DNA of 64,000 nt from Amycolatopsis sp. WQ 127309. GTDB lineage: Bacteria > Actinomycetota > Actinomycetes > Mycobacteriales > Pseudonocardiaceae. This document shows positions 1 through 7,886 of the stretch, in pieces. Below the pieces are notes generated by a model. The model was not told where the DNA came from and made no database searches. It saw only the letters and a list, made by a program, of their open reading frames with translations. Position 1 is the first letter of the stretch; every line of letters begins with the position of its first letter. The stretch spans positions 10,863,001 through 10,927,000 of the forward strand of contig NZ_CP095481.1 in assembly GCF_023023025.1 (NCBI RefSeq), written 5' to 3'. The position numbers and the translations under genes were made by a program.

Positions 1-260
1 GTGTAGGTCTGGCCGGCGCGGTCGATGTCCACGCGGCTGACCGAGAAGACCGGGTTGGACGCGGTCGCGATGACCGTCATCAGGTAGCGGTCCTCGGCCT
101 TGGTGACCTTGCGATCGGTCTTCTGCCAGGGCTGCCCGGTGGGCACGAAGATCACTTCGTCGAGCCCGAACCGGGACTGGACCTCGCTCGCCGCAACGAG
201 GTGGCCGTGGTGCACGGGGTCGAAAGTGCCGCCCATGACCCCGATCCGCCGTGGTGACAT
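1..260 (-). CDS. nadD: Nicotinate-nucleotide adenylyltransferase, N-terminal part (runs off the window)
   Basis: NadD joins nicotinate mononucleotide to ATP to make deamido-NAD in the cytoplasm, a step of NAD synthesis. The reverse strand reads [11 protein letters not shown] followed by [13 protein letters not shown], the nucleotidyltransferase signature with the (H/T)xGH nucleotide-binding motif. A later stretch, [12 protein letters not shown], is also typical of the family. The ATG at 258-260 is the natural start because the conserved GVMGGTFDP begins seven residues later. About 86 codons are present; the C-terminal half, with the second catalytic motif, lies outside the window. The gene is divergent from the helicase gene, with a CRP-like palindrome between them. 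Confidence 0.95.
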   Translation of the reverse strand, partial: MSPRRIGVMGGTFDPVHHGHLVAASEVQSRFGLDEVIFVPTGQPWQKTDRKVTKAEDRYLMTVIATASNPVFSVSRVDIDRAGQTY

Positions 261-333
261 GGGACCCGAGCCTATACACCGGACCCGTGGGCCGTCCGGT
301 CCAGCAGCACACCTCGCCCGACCGTGCAGGAAT

Positions 334-349
334 TGTGATTCAGCTCACA
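334..349. promoter_or_regulatory. CRP/GlxR-type operator
   Basis: The sequence TGTGATTCAGCTCACA is a perfect TGTGA-N6-TCACA palindrome, the recognition pattern of CRP-family proteins (GlxR and Rv3676 in actinobacteria). It sits 73 bp before the nadD start and 84 bp before the helicase start. It could therefore act on either gene. The motif is seen directly; the regulator and the effect are inferred. Confidence 0.6.
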
Positions 350-433
350 TTACGGCCGGTATTCGACACGAACGGTCCGTTCGCGCCGCCGCCGATTCCC
401 GGTTCGTCGGTGGCATGGGGTAGACGTGGGGAC

Positions 434-2545
434 GTGGACACCACCAGCACCACCCCAGCACTCCGCGACCGCGCCGAGACCCTCCTCCGGGCGCTCGCCG
501 GCGACTCGGCGAAGCTGCGCGAAGACCAGTGGACGGCCATCGAGGCCTTGGTCGCGGAGCGGCGTCGCGCGCTCGTCGTGCAACGCACCGGGTGGGGCAA
601 GTCGGCGGTCTACTTCCTGGCCACGGCCCTGCTGCGCGAACAGGGCAGCGGGCCGACGGTGATCGTCTCGCCGCTGCTGGCCCTGATGCGCAACCAGATC
701 TCGGCGGCGGCGAAGGCCGGGATCCACGCGGCGACGATGAACTCCGCGAACCCGCAGGAGTGGGAGCACGTCCAGGCGTCGGTCGCGGCCGGCGAGATCG
801 ACGTCCTGCTCGTCAGCCCCGAGCGGCTGAACAACCCGGACTTCCGCGACAACGTGCTGCCGAAGCTGACCGCGAGCACCGGCCTGCTGGTGGTCGACGA
901 AGCGCACTGCATCTCCGACTGGGGCCACGACTTCCGGCCGGACTACCGGCGGCTGCGCACGCTGCTGGGCGACCTGCCCGACGGCGTGCCGGTGCTGGCG
1001 ACCACCGCGACGGCGAACGACCGCGTCGTCACCGACGTCGCCGAGCAGCTGGGCATGGGCAGCGGCGGCGACACGCTGGTGCTGCGCGGCAGCCTCGACC
1101 GGGAAAGCCTGCGGCTGTCGGTCTGCCGGCTGCCGACGTCGCAGGCGCGGCTCGCGTGGCTCGCGGAGCACCTGGCCGAACTGCCGGGGTCGGGGATCAT
1201 CTACACGCTGACGGTCGCGGCGGCGCACGACGTCGCCTCCCTGTTGAAGGACCGCGGCTACCCGGTGGCGGCCTACACCGGGAAGACCGACCCGGCCGAC
1301 CGGCAGGCGGCCGAGGACGACCTGCTCGGCAACCGCGTCAAGGCGCTGGTCGCGACGTCCGCGCTGGGCATGGGGTTCGACAAGCCGGACCTCGGGTTCG
1401 TCGTGCACCTCGGGGCGCCGTCGTCGCCGATCGCGTACTACCAGCAGGTCGGCCGCGCCGGGCGTGGTGTGGAGCGCGCGGAGGTCGTCCTGCTGCCCGG
1501 CGAGGAGGACCGGGCGATCTGGGCGTACTTCGGGTCGCTGGCGTTCCCGGACGAGCTGCGGGTGACGCAGGTGCTGAACTCGCTCGCCTACGCCGACCGT
1601 CCACTTTCGACGGCCGCGCTCGAGCCGTCGGTGGAGCTTTCCCGCTCCCGCCTGGAAATGGTGCTCAAGGTGCTGGACGTCGACGGCGCGGTCCGGCGCG
1701 TGAAGGGCGGCTGGGAGAGCACGGGCGAAGACTGGCAGTACGACCGCAGCCGCTACCAGCGCGTCGCGGAAGCGCGTGACCGCGAGCAGGAAGCGATGCT
1801 CGGCTACCTGGCGACCGGCGACTGCCGGATGGAGTACCTGCGGCGTCAGCTCGACGACCCCGACGCGGCGCCGTGCGGGCGGTGCGACAACTGCACCGGG
1901 CAGCACTGGGACACGTCGGTGACCGACGAGGTCGTCAACGCGACGCGGGAACGCTTGCAGCGGCCGGGCGTCGAGGTCGCGCCGCGGAAGCAGTGGCCCA
2001 CCGGGATGTCCTCTTTGGACGTTCCGGTCTCCGGCCGGATCGGCGCCGACGACCAGGCCGAACCGGGGCAGGTCCTCGGGCGGCTGACGGACGTCGGCTG
2101 GGGCAACCGGCTGCGGGAGCTCGTCGGCCCGGCGGCGCAGGACGCGGACGTGCCGGACTCGGTGTTCAAGGCGTGCGTCCAGGTGCTGGCCGGGTGGCAG
2201 TGGTCGGAGCGGCCGGTGGCGGTGGTCGCGGTGCCGTCGTCGACGCGGCCGCAGCTGGTCTACAGCCTGGCGACGCAGCTGGCGGACATCGGCAAGCTCG
2301 ACTTCCTCGGAGCGCTCGACGCGGACGGCCCGCCACCGCGCCAGGCGAACAGTGCGCAACGGCTGGCCGACCTGTGGCGGCGGCTGAGCATGCCGGCCGA
2401 CCTGGCCGCGGCGTTGCCCGCGGGGCCGATCCTGCTGGTCGACGACGTCATCGACACCGGCTGGACGATGACGCTGGCGACCCGGCTGCTGCGGCGGGCC
2501 GGGGCGCCCGCGGTGCTGCCGTTCGCGTTGGCCAGCACGGCCTGA
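434..2545 (+). CDS. recQ: RecQ-family ATP-dependent DNA helicase with C-terminal phosphoribosyltransferase-like domain
   Basis: This is a superfamily 2 helicase acting on DNA in repair or recombination. The Walker A motif RTGWGKS lies near residues 51-57 and the DEAH box (VVDEAHCISDWGHDF) near 153-167. A conserved helicase motif VI region, QQVGRAGRG, follows. A cysteine cluster with CGRCDNC near residues 465-490 matches the RecQ zinc-binding subdomain. The last part is unusual: ILLVDDVIDTGWT near 666-678 is a PRPP-loop motif of phosphoribosyltransferases. The open frame extends upstream to 251, but homology to helicases begins after the GTG at 434, so I chose that start (703 residues). The function of the PRTase-like domain is not evident. 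Confidence 0.9.
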   Translation: MDTTSTTPALRDRAETLLRALAGDSAKLREDQWTAIEALVAERRRALVVQRTGWGKSAVYFLATALLREQGSGPTVIVSPLLALMRNQISAAAKAGIHAATMNSANPQEWEHVQASVAAGEIDVLLVSPERLNNPDFRDNVLPKLTASTGLLVVDEAHCISDWGHDFRPDYRRLRTLLGDLPDGVPVLATTATANDRVVTDVAEQLGMGSGGDTLVLRGSLDRESLRLSVCRLPTSQARLAWLAEHLAELPGSGIIYTLTVAAAHDVASLLKDRGYPVAAYTGKTDPADRQAAEDDLLGNRVKALVATSALGMGFDKPDLGFVVHLGAPSSPIAYYQQVGRAGRGVERAEVVLLPGEEDRAIWAYFGSLAFPDELRVTQVLNSLAYADRPLSTAALEPSVELSRSRLEMVLKVLDVDGAVRRVKGGWESTGEDWQYDRSRYQRVAEARDREQEAMLGYLATGDCRMEYLRRQLDDPDAAPCGRCDNCTGQHWDTSVTDEVVNATRERLQRPGVEVAPRKQWPTGMSSLDVPVSGRIGADDQAEPGQVLGRLTDVGWGNRLRELVGPAAQDADVPDSVFKACVQVLAGWQWSERPVAVVAVPSSTRPQLVYSLATQLADIGKLDFLGALDADGPPPRQANSAQRLADLWRRLSMPADLAAALPAGPILLVDDVIDTGWTMTLATRLLRRAGAPAVLPFALASTA

Positions 2546-2603
2546 CCTCGGGCCGCCCGGCGGGATTTTGCCGCGGCGGCACCCCTCGGCGGGCGGGCCG
2601 ACG

Positions 2604-2770
2604 CGCGTGATTGAGCCCCGATTCGCGTGACTGGCGGCGAAACTCGCGTGATCGAGCCCGGATCTCGCGTGATCAAGGGCGGGACTCGCGTGATTGAACG
2701 CGGATCTCGCGCGATCAAGCGGGCATCACGCGTGATTGAAGGGACGACTCGCGTGCCTGGGCGGTCGGGC
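2604..2770. repeat. Tandem array, 21-bp period, about 7 units
   Basis: Units starting CGCGTGAT and ending in GGATCT or GGGACT recur at 2604, 2624, 2645, 2666, 2687, 2708, 2729 and 2750. All spacings are 21 bp except the first, which is 20 bp. The units differ at several positions, so this is an old, diverged array. It fills the gap between the helicase and the alpha/beta hydrolase. It reads open in several frames and makes repetitive peptides (TRVIExG), which I consider a by-product of the 21-bp period. Its role is unknown. Confidence 0.8.
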
Positions 2771-2798
2771 TGGGGTCGGGCGTCGCGTGATTTAGGTG

Positions 2799-2812
2799 AC
2801 AGAACGATCTGT
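2799..2812. promoter_or_regulatory. Upstream operator half of a pair
   Basis: ACAGAACGATCTGT is a 14-bp inverted repeat with one imperfect central pair. It closely matches the perfect palindrome 66 bp downstream. It lies just upstream of a candidate -35 element, TTGACC at 2822-2827. Confidence 0.6.
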
Positions 2813-2821
2813 CTTGTTTGG

Positions 2822-2850
2822 TTGACCGTGGGAGTTCGGGGCGGCATGCT
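2822..2850 (+). promoter_or_regulatory. Candidate promoter of the alpha/beta hydrolase
   Basis: TTGACC (2822-2827) and CATGCT (2845-2850) are separated by 17 bp. The -35 is good and the -10 is weak. The promoter lies between the two ACAGAACG palindromes, an arrangement that fits repression of the downstream hydrolase. This is inferred from position. Confidence 0.35.
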
Positions 2851-2864
2851 GAACGGCGGTTGAG

Positions 2865-2878
2865 ACAGAACGTTCTGT
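2865..2878. promoter_or_regulatory. Downstream operator, perfect palindrome
   Basis: ACAGAACGTTCTGT is a perfect 14-bp palindrome. It ends 17 bp before the GTG start of the hydrolase, so it would overlap the start of the transcript. Its size and symmetry fit a TetR-type repressor. No regulator gene is adjacent. Confidence 0.65.
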
Positions 2879-2895
2879 ATCAGGTGGAGGTTGTC

Positions 2896-3699
2896 GTGGG
2901 TGCTCGGACTGTGGTTCTGGTGCATGGGCTGTGGATGACGCCGTTGAGCTGGGAGGGGTGGGTCGAGCGGTACGAGGCCGCCGGGTTTCGGGTGCTGGCG
3001 CCGTCGTGGCCGGGGCTGGAAGGTGGGGTCGAGGCCTTGCGGAAGGACCCGAGCCCGCTTGCGGGGCTGGGGATCGGCGAGATCGTCGACCACTACGAGC
3101 GGATCATCCGCGGGCTCGACGAGCCGCCGATCATCATGGGGCACTCCTTCGGCGGCACCTTCACGCAGCTGCTGCTGAACCGCGGGGTGGGCGCGGCGGG
3201 CGTCGCGATCGACTCGGGGCCCGTCAAGGGGGTGCTGGGGCTGCCGCTGTCGACGTTGCGGTCGGCGCGGCCCGTGCTCGGGAATCCCTTCAACCGCACC
3301 AAAGCCGTGCCGCTGACGCCGAAGCAGTTCCGCTACGCCTTCACCAACACGCTGACCGAGCAGCAGTCGCGGGAGGTCTACGACCGGTACCACGTCCCCG
3401 GCTCCGCCCGCGTGCTGTTCCAGGGCGCCTTCGCGAACTTCAACCCCAAGTCGCCGACCAAGGTGGACTTCGCCGCGAAGAAGACGCCGCTGCTGTTCAT
3501 CGCCGGCGGTGCGGACCACATCGTGCCGCCGTCGCTGAACAAGGAGAACGTCCGGCGCTACCACCGGGCGCCGTCGGTCACCGACTACGTCGAGTTCCCG
3601 GGGCGAACGCACTACACCGTCGGGCAGGACGGCTGGGAGGAAGTGGCCGACAAGGCGCTGAGCTGGGCCGTCGAGCAGACGACGGGTTCCGCCGGCTGA
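2896..3699 (+). CDS. Alpha/beta hydrolase
   Basis: This is a soluble alpha/beta-hydrolase-fold enzyme of about 267 residues. It begins with the usual first strand and oxyanion region, TVVLVHGLWM. The nucleophile elbow GHSFGG has Ser near residue 84. A late strand, LLFIAGGADHIVP, carries the acid, and GRTHYT near the C-terminus carries the catalytic His. The GTG at 2896 was chosen because GTGGAGG lies five bases upstream; the frame is open further upstream through the operator, which is unlikely to be coding. The substrate is unknown. The double operator upstream suggests an inducible gene. Confidence 0.88.
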   Translation: MGARTVVLVHGLWMTPLSWEGWVERYEAAGFRVLAPSWPGLEGGVEALRKDPSPLAGLGIGEIVDHYERIIRGLDEPPIIMGHSFGGTFTQLLLNRGVGAAGVAIDSGPVKGVLGLPLSTLRSARPVLGNPFNRTKAVPLTPKQFRYAFTNTLTEQQSREVYDRYHVPGSARVLFQGAFANFNPKSPTKVDFAAKKTPLLFIAGGADHIVPPSLNKENVRRYHRAPSVTDYVEFPGRTHYTVGQDGWEEVADKALSWAVEQTTGSAG

Positions 3700-3778
3700 A
3701 CCGGACGGTCGGGATCTTTCGCACCGCGGACGGATGTGGCAAAGTCGCGTTCCACCTTCGGGGGACGTGGAGGCCGCC

Positions 3779-5050
3779 ATGACCGTGCGGGTCCAGCACC
3801 GGCTGCCGGTGCGCAAGCTGTTCGCGGCGAGCGCGGGCAACGCGCTGGAGTGGTTCGACTGGACGATCTACGCGACGTTCAGCATCTACTTCGCCGGCGC
3901 GTTCTTCCCGTCCGGCAACGACACGCTCGCCCTGATCAACACGTTCGCCACCTACGCGCTCGCGTTCTTCTTCCGCCCGCTCGGCGGAGTGCTGCTCGGG
4001 CGCTTCGCCGACACCCGCGGCCGCAAGCCCGCCATGATCCTCACCATCGTGCTCATGGCGGGCGGCTCGGTCGCGATCGGCGTGCTGCCGACGTTCGCGC
4101 AGGTCGGCTGGCTCGCGCCGCTCCTGCTGCTGCTCGCCCGGATCGCGCAGGGGCTCTCGCTCGGCGGCGAGGTGTCGAACGCGTCGGCATACCTGGGCGA
4201 GATCGCGCCGGCCGCGCGGCGGGGCCGGTACTCGGCGTTCTTCTACATCTCGACCGGCTCCGCGGTGCTCGTCGCGACCGTGCTCGGGTTCGTGCTGTCG
4301 CGGACGCTCGACAAGGCACAGCTCGCGTCCTGGGGCTGGCGGCTGCCGTTCCTGCTGGGCGGCGTCTTCGGCGTGGTCGGGCTGTGGCTGCGCCGCAGCC
4401 TCGCCGAGACCGAGCTGTTCGAGCGGACGAAGACCAAGGCGCGGAAGCTCGAGCGGCCGCTGCTGACCACGCTGACGCACCACCCGAAGGCCGTCGGCCG
4501 GCTCGTCGGGTTCTCCATGCTCTCGACGCTCTGCTACTACACGTTCTTCAGCGCGCTCACCTCGTTCGCGGTGAAGAACCGGCACGCCGACGCCGATGCC
4601 GTGTTCCTCGCGCTCTCGATCGGCACGGCCTTGTTCATCGCGCTGCAGTACCCGATGGGCGCGCTCGCGGACCGCGTCGGGCGGAAGCCGCAGCTGCTCG
4701 TCTGGTCCGGGGCCACCGCGGTCGTCATCGTGCCCCTGTCCACTTTGATCGGCCCGAACATCGGCGGCCTGCTCGTCGTGTTCTGCGTCGGGCTGGGGTT
4801 GTACACGGCGATGACGTCGATCGCGCCGGCGATCATGAGCGAGCTGTTCCCCACCGAGCTGCGCGGGCTGGGGATCGGGGCCTGGTACAACCTGACCGTC
4901 GCGATCTTCGGCGGGACCGCTCCCCTGCTCATCACCGTGTTCGGCGCGATCTCGCCGACGCTCTACTTCTGGTACGTCGCCGCCGGTGCCACGATCGCGT
5001 TCGCCGTGATCCTGACGCTGCCGGAGACCAAGGGCAGCGAGCTGGGGTAA
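3779..5050 (+). CDS. MFS transporter, metabolite:H+ symporter (MHS) family
   Basis: This is an inner-membrane secondary transporter of about 423 residues with twelve predicted helices. The N-terminal signature SAGNALEWFDWTIYATF and the loop GRFADTRGRKPAM are typical of the MHS branch (KgtP, ShiA, ProP and PcaK relatives), which imports organic acids, shikimate or betaines. A second RxGRK loop, DRVGRKPQ, appears in the C-terminal half. ATG 3779 is preceded by GTGGAGG at five bases' spacing, so it is preferred over an in-frame start at 3734. The substrate cannot be assigned from sequence. Confidence 0.9.
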   Translation: MTVRVQHRLPVRKLFAASAGNALEWFDWTIYATFSIYFAGAFFPSGNDTLALINTFATYALAFFFRPLGGVLLGRFADTRGRKPAMILTIVLMAGGSVAIGVLPTFAQVGWLAPLLLLLARIAQGLSLGGEVSNASAYLGEIAPAARRGRYSAFFYISTGSAVLVATVLGFVLSRTLDKAQLASWGWRLPFLLGGVFGVVGLWLRRSLAETELFERTKTKARKLERPLLTTLTHHPKAVGRLVGFSMLSTLCYYTFFSALTSFAVKNRHADADAVFLALSIGTALFIALQYPMGALADRVGRKPQLLVWSGATAVVIVPLSTLIGPNIGGLLVVFCVGLGLYTAMTSIAPAIMSELFPTELRGLGIGAWYNLTVAIFGGTAPLLITVFGAISPTLYFWYVAAGATIAFAVILTLPETKGSELG

Positions 5051-5122
5051 TCCCTTCGTCGCCGGCCGGTCACGCTCGCTAGGCTGCGGGCTCCGCCGAC
5101 CGAGCCCCGAAGGAGGGACACC

Positions 5123-6844
5123 GTGCACACCGCCGACGTTACCGAGGAGCTGGCGCGCCGCGTGGTGGCCGCCGTCGGCCGGGCTCTGGACGTGGACCTG
5201 ACGCCGGAGCAGGCGCTGATCCAGGCGTCGCCGCGTGACGGCGTCGACTACCAGGCCAACCTCGCGATGAGCCTCGGCAAGAAGCTCGGCCGGCCGCCGC
5301 GCGAGGTCGCGACGCTGATCGCCGAAGCCGTGGAGCTGGCCGGGATCGCGGACGCGCCCGAGGTCGCCGGGCCGGGCTTCCTCAACTTCGTGCTGCGCAA
5401 GGACTGGCTGGAATCACGCACGGCCGCGGTGCTCGGCGACCCGCGGCTCGGCGTGCCGAAGACGGCTGAGCCGCGCATGATCGCGCTCGACTACAGCAGC
5501 CCGAACGTCGCGAAGGAGATGCACGTCGGGCACCTGCGCTCGTCCGTGATCGGCGACGCCCTCGCGCGCCTGCTGCGCTTCGCGGGCCACGAAGTGCTGC
5601 CGCACAACCACCTCGGCGACTGGGGCACGCCGTTCGGCATGCTCATCGAGCACCTGCTCGACGTCCCGTCCGAGCAGCGCGCGATCGCCGACCTCGACGC
5701 CTTCTACCGCGAAGCGCGCCGGAAGTTCGACAGCGACGAAGCGTTCGCGACGCGGGCGCGCACCCGCGTCGTGCTGCTGCAGAGCGGCGACGAAGACACC
5801 CTCGCCGTGTGGCGGACCCTCGTCGACGAGTCGACCCGGCACTTCGACGAGGTCTACGCCCTGCTCGGGATCTCCTTGACGGACAAGGACATCTACGGCG
5901 AAAGCTTCTACAACTCCTACCTCGCCGCAGTCGTCGACGATCTCGAAGCGGCCGGGCTGACCGAGATCAGCGACGGCGCCGTCTGCGTGTTCCCGGAGGG
6001 GTTCCGCAACCGGGAAGGCGACCGGCTGCCGCTGATCGTCCGCAAGCGCGACGGCGGCTACGGTTACGCCGCCACGGACCTGGCCACCGTCCGGTACTGG
6101 ACGGCCGAGCGCGGCGCCACCGACCTGCTCTACGTCGTCGGGACGCCGCAGGCGCAGCACTTCGCGATGGTGTTCTCGGCCTGCCGCACGGCGGGCTGGC
6201 TGACCGGGCACGCCGAGCACGTCGGCTTCGGCACCGTGCTGGGCGCGGACGGCAAGACGATGCGGACGCGGGCCGGCGAGACGATCAAGCTGGCCGACCT
6301 GCTCACCGAAGCCGTGACGCAGGCCGCCGTAGTCGTCGCCGAGCGCAGTGAGCTCGACGCGGCGGGGCAGGCCGAGGTCGCCCGCGCGGTGGGCATCGGG
6401 GCGGTCAAGTACGCCGATCTCTCCGGCGACCGCGAGCGCGACTACGTCTTCGCCTGGGAACGCATGCTCGCCAAGGAGGGCAACACCTCGGTGTACCTCC
6501 AGTACGCGCACGCGCGGACGCGCTCGATCCTGCGCAAGGCGGGCGGCGAGCCCGAGGGCACACGGATCCTGCTGGACGAACCGGCGGAACGGGCGCTCGC
6601 GCTGAAGCTGCTGCGCTTCGGCGAAGCCCTTCAGGCCGCGACGAGCGCCTACGCGCCGCACAAGCTCTGCACGTACCTTTACGAGACCGCCGTCGCGTTT
6701 TCCCGGTTCTACGACGATTGTCCGGTCCTCAAGGCGCCGACCCCCGAGCTGCGCGCGTCCCGGCTGCGGTTGACTACGCTGACGGCGCACACGCTCGCGC
6801 TCGGGCTTTCCCTGCTCGGCATCGACGCGCCCGACCAGCTCTAG
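5123..6844 (+). CDS. argS: Arginine-tRNA ligase
   Basis: Class I aminoacyl-tRNA synthetase that charges tRNA-Arg in the cytoplasm. The HIGH-type motif appears as SPNVAKEMHVGHLRSS, and a KMSKS-like loop appears as GADGKTMRTRAG. An N-terminal Add-1 domain precedes the catalytic core. The C-terminal anticodon-binding helical domain contains YAHARTRSILRK. The 573 residues match the usual ArgRS length. The GTG start follows AAGGAGG at six bases. The PPOX gene starts 12 bp after the stop and is probably cotranscribed. Confidence 0.96.
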   Translation: MHTADVTEELARRVVAAVGRALDVDLTPEQALIQASPRDGVDYQANLAMSLGKKLGRPPREVATLIAEAVELAGIADAPEVAGPGFLNFVLRKDWLESRTAAVLGDPRLGVPKTAEPRMIALDYSSPNVAKEMHVGHLRSSVIGDALARLLRFAGHEVLPHNHLGDWGTPFGMLIEHLLDVPSEQRAIADLDAFYREARRKFDSDEAFATRARTRVVLLQSGDEDTLAVWRTLVDESTRHFDEVYALLGISLTDKDIYGESFYNSYLAAVVDDLEAAGLTEISDGAVCVFPEGFRNREGDRLPLIVRKRDGGYGYAATDLATVRYWTAERGATDLLYVVGTPQAQHFAMVFSACRTAGWLTGHAEHVGFGTVLGADGKTMRTRAGETIKLADLLTEAVTQAAVVVAERSELDAAGQAEVARAVGIGAVKYADLSGDRERDYVFAWERMLAKEGNTSVYLQYAHARTRSILRKAGGEPEGTRILLDEPAERALALKLLRFGEALQAATSAYAPHKLCTYLYETAVAFSRFYDDCPVLKAPTPELRASRLRLTTLTAHTLALGLSLLGIDAPDQL

Positions 6845-6856
6845 CGGGAGACCACT

Positions 6857-7246
6857 GTGGAACTGCCCGGCGACCTGCTCGCACTGCTGCGCGAGCCCAG
6901 CCTCTGCTTCCTGGCGACGTCGATGCCGGACGGCTCGCCGCAGCTCACCCAGACCTGGGTGGACACCGACGGCACGCACGTCCTGGTGAACACCGTGCTG
7001 GGCCACCAGAAGCAGCGCAACATCGAGCGTGACCCGCGGGTGGCGCTCAACGTCGCCGACCGCGAGCGGACGTCGCGCTACTACGCGATCCGCGGCCAGG
7101 TCGTCGGGATGACCGAAGACGGCGCGGTCGAGCACATCGAGAAGCTGGCGCAGCGGTACCTCGGCGGCCCGTACCCGTGGTGGGGCGGGCGCGACCAGAC
7201 GCGGCTGCTGCTGACGATCAAGCCGGACCGGATCAGCGGGACGTAG
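6857..7246 (+). CDS. PPOX-class F420-dependent oxidoreductase-like protein
   Basis: A 129-residue split-barrel flavin/deazaflavin-binding protein. Family features include the opening strand SLCFLATSMPDGSPQLTQTWVD, the HQKQRNIERDPRVAL segment, and a C-terminal strand LLLTIKPDRISGT. Relatives bind coenzyme F420 or FMN and reduce small molecules such as biliverdin-like compounds; the substrate here is unknown. It starts with GTG 12 bp after argS, with CGGGAGA upstream. It converges on the DHFR-like gene with about 20 bp between the stops. Confidence 0.85.
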   Translation: MELPGDLLALLREPSLCFLATSMPDGSPQLTQTWVDTDGTHVLVNTVLGHQKQRNIERDPRVALNVADRERTSRYYAIRGQVVGMTEDGAVEHIEKLAQRYLGGPYPWWGGRDQTRLLLTIKPDRISGT

Positions 7247-7267
7247 GCGCCGGCAGCTCGTCGGCCG

Positions 7268-7810
7268 TCAGCTCCGGGGTTCGGACAGGATGAGGACCAC
7301 CGTGCCGCTCGCGAACGTGCGGGTCTCGACCTTGCCGAACCGCCCGGTGACGCCTTCGCCGAAGAGCTGCTCGCCGGCGCCGCGCAGCACCGGGTGGATC
7401 CACAGGCGCAGCTCGTCGAGCAGCCCGTGCGTGACGAGCGTGCGGGCGACGGGACCGTAGCCGTACCCCAGGATGTCCGCGCCCGGTGCCTGCTTCAGCT
7501 CCCGCACGGCGTCGGGCAGGTCGCCGGTCAGCACGGTCGTGTTGTTCCACTCCGGCGAGGTCAGGGTGGTCGAGGCGACGTACTTGGCCATCTTGTTCAT
7601 GGTGTCGCTGAACTCGTCGCCGCTGCGGGCCGGCCACGCTCCGGCGAAGCTGTGGTAGGTGGCCCGGCCCATCAGCAGGGCGTCGCTGGCGCGCAGCTGG
7701 TCGAGCGCGAACGCGCCGGCGGCCTCGTCGAAGTAGTCCAGGGACCACAGGTGCGGCTCGGAGACGACGCCGTCGAGGGTCACGTAGGTCGAGTTGACGA
7801 TCTTGCGCAT
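7268..7810 (-). CDS. Dihydrofolate reductase-family protein (RibD C-terminal-like)
   Basis: A 180-residue NADPH-binding reductase fold. The start MRKIVNSTYVTLDGVVSEP and the later LLMGRATYHSF (MGRxT motif) place it in the RibD C-terminal/YyaP group rather than with true folate DHFRs. The segment GADILGYGYGPVARTLVTHGL is the second cofactor-binding region. ATG 7810 has GGGAGA upstream at six bases. It lies downstream of the SARP regulator on the same strand and is preceded by a SARP-like direct repeat, so control by that regulator is likely. The substrate is unknown. Confidence 0.88.
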   Translation of the reverse strand: MRKIVNSTYVTLDGVVSEPHLWSLDYFDEAAGAFALDQLRASDALLMGRATYHSFAGAWPARSGDEFSDTMNKMAKYVASTTLTSPEWNNTTVLTGDLPDAVRELKQAPGADILGYGYGPVARTLVTHGLLDELRLWIHPVLRGAGEQLFGEGVTGRFGKVETRTFASGTVVLILSEPRS

Positions 7811-7868
7811 CGGAGTCTCCCGGGTTCGGTTGCTGGGCCCCGAGATTCGGCGGTGACGCTTCCGGTGG

Positions 7869-7886
7869 GCTATCGACGCGCTATCG
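7869..7886 (-). promoter_or_regulatory. SARP-type direct repeat upstream of the DHFR-like gene
   Basis: On the reverse strand CGATAGCGCGTCGATAGC holds two identical heptamers, CGATAGC, 11 bp apart start to start. This is the geometry recognised by SARP winged-helix domains. It ends 58 nt before the DHFR-like start codon, and the upstream heptamer contains the TAG stop of the SARP gene. The same heptamer pair lies on the other side of the SARP gene. Confidence 0.6.

Noticed and set aside
350..2359. 669-residue reverse frame opposite the helicase
   Set aside because: Arg-rich composition and lack of any domain mark it as a shadow of the helicase.
2604..2770. CRISPR array
   Set aside because: The units are contiguous with no unique spacers of constant length, and there are no cas genes nearby.
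2627..2863. 78-residue frame with repeated TRVIExG peptide
   Set aside because: The peptide repeat follows directly from the 21-bp DNA repeat, and the frame crosses both operators.
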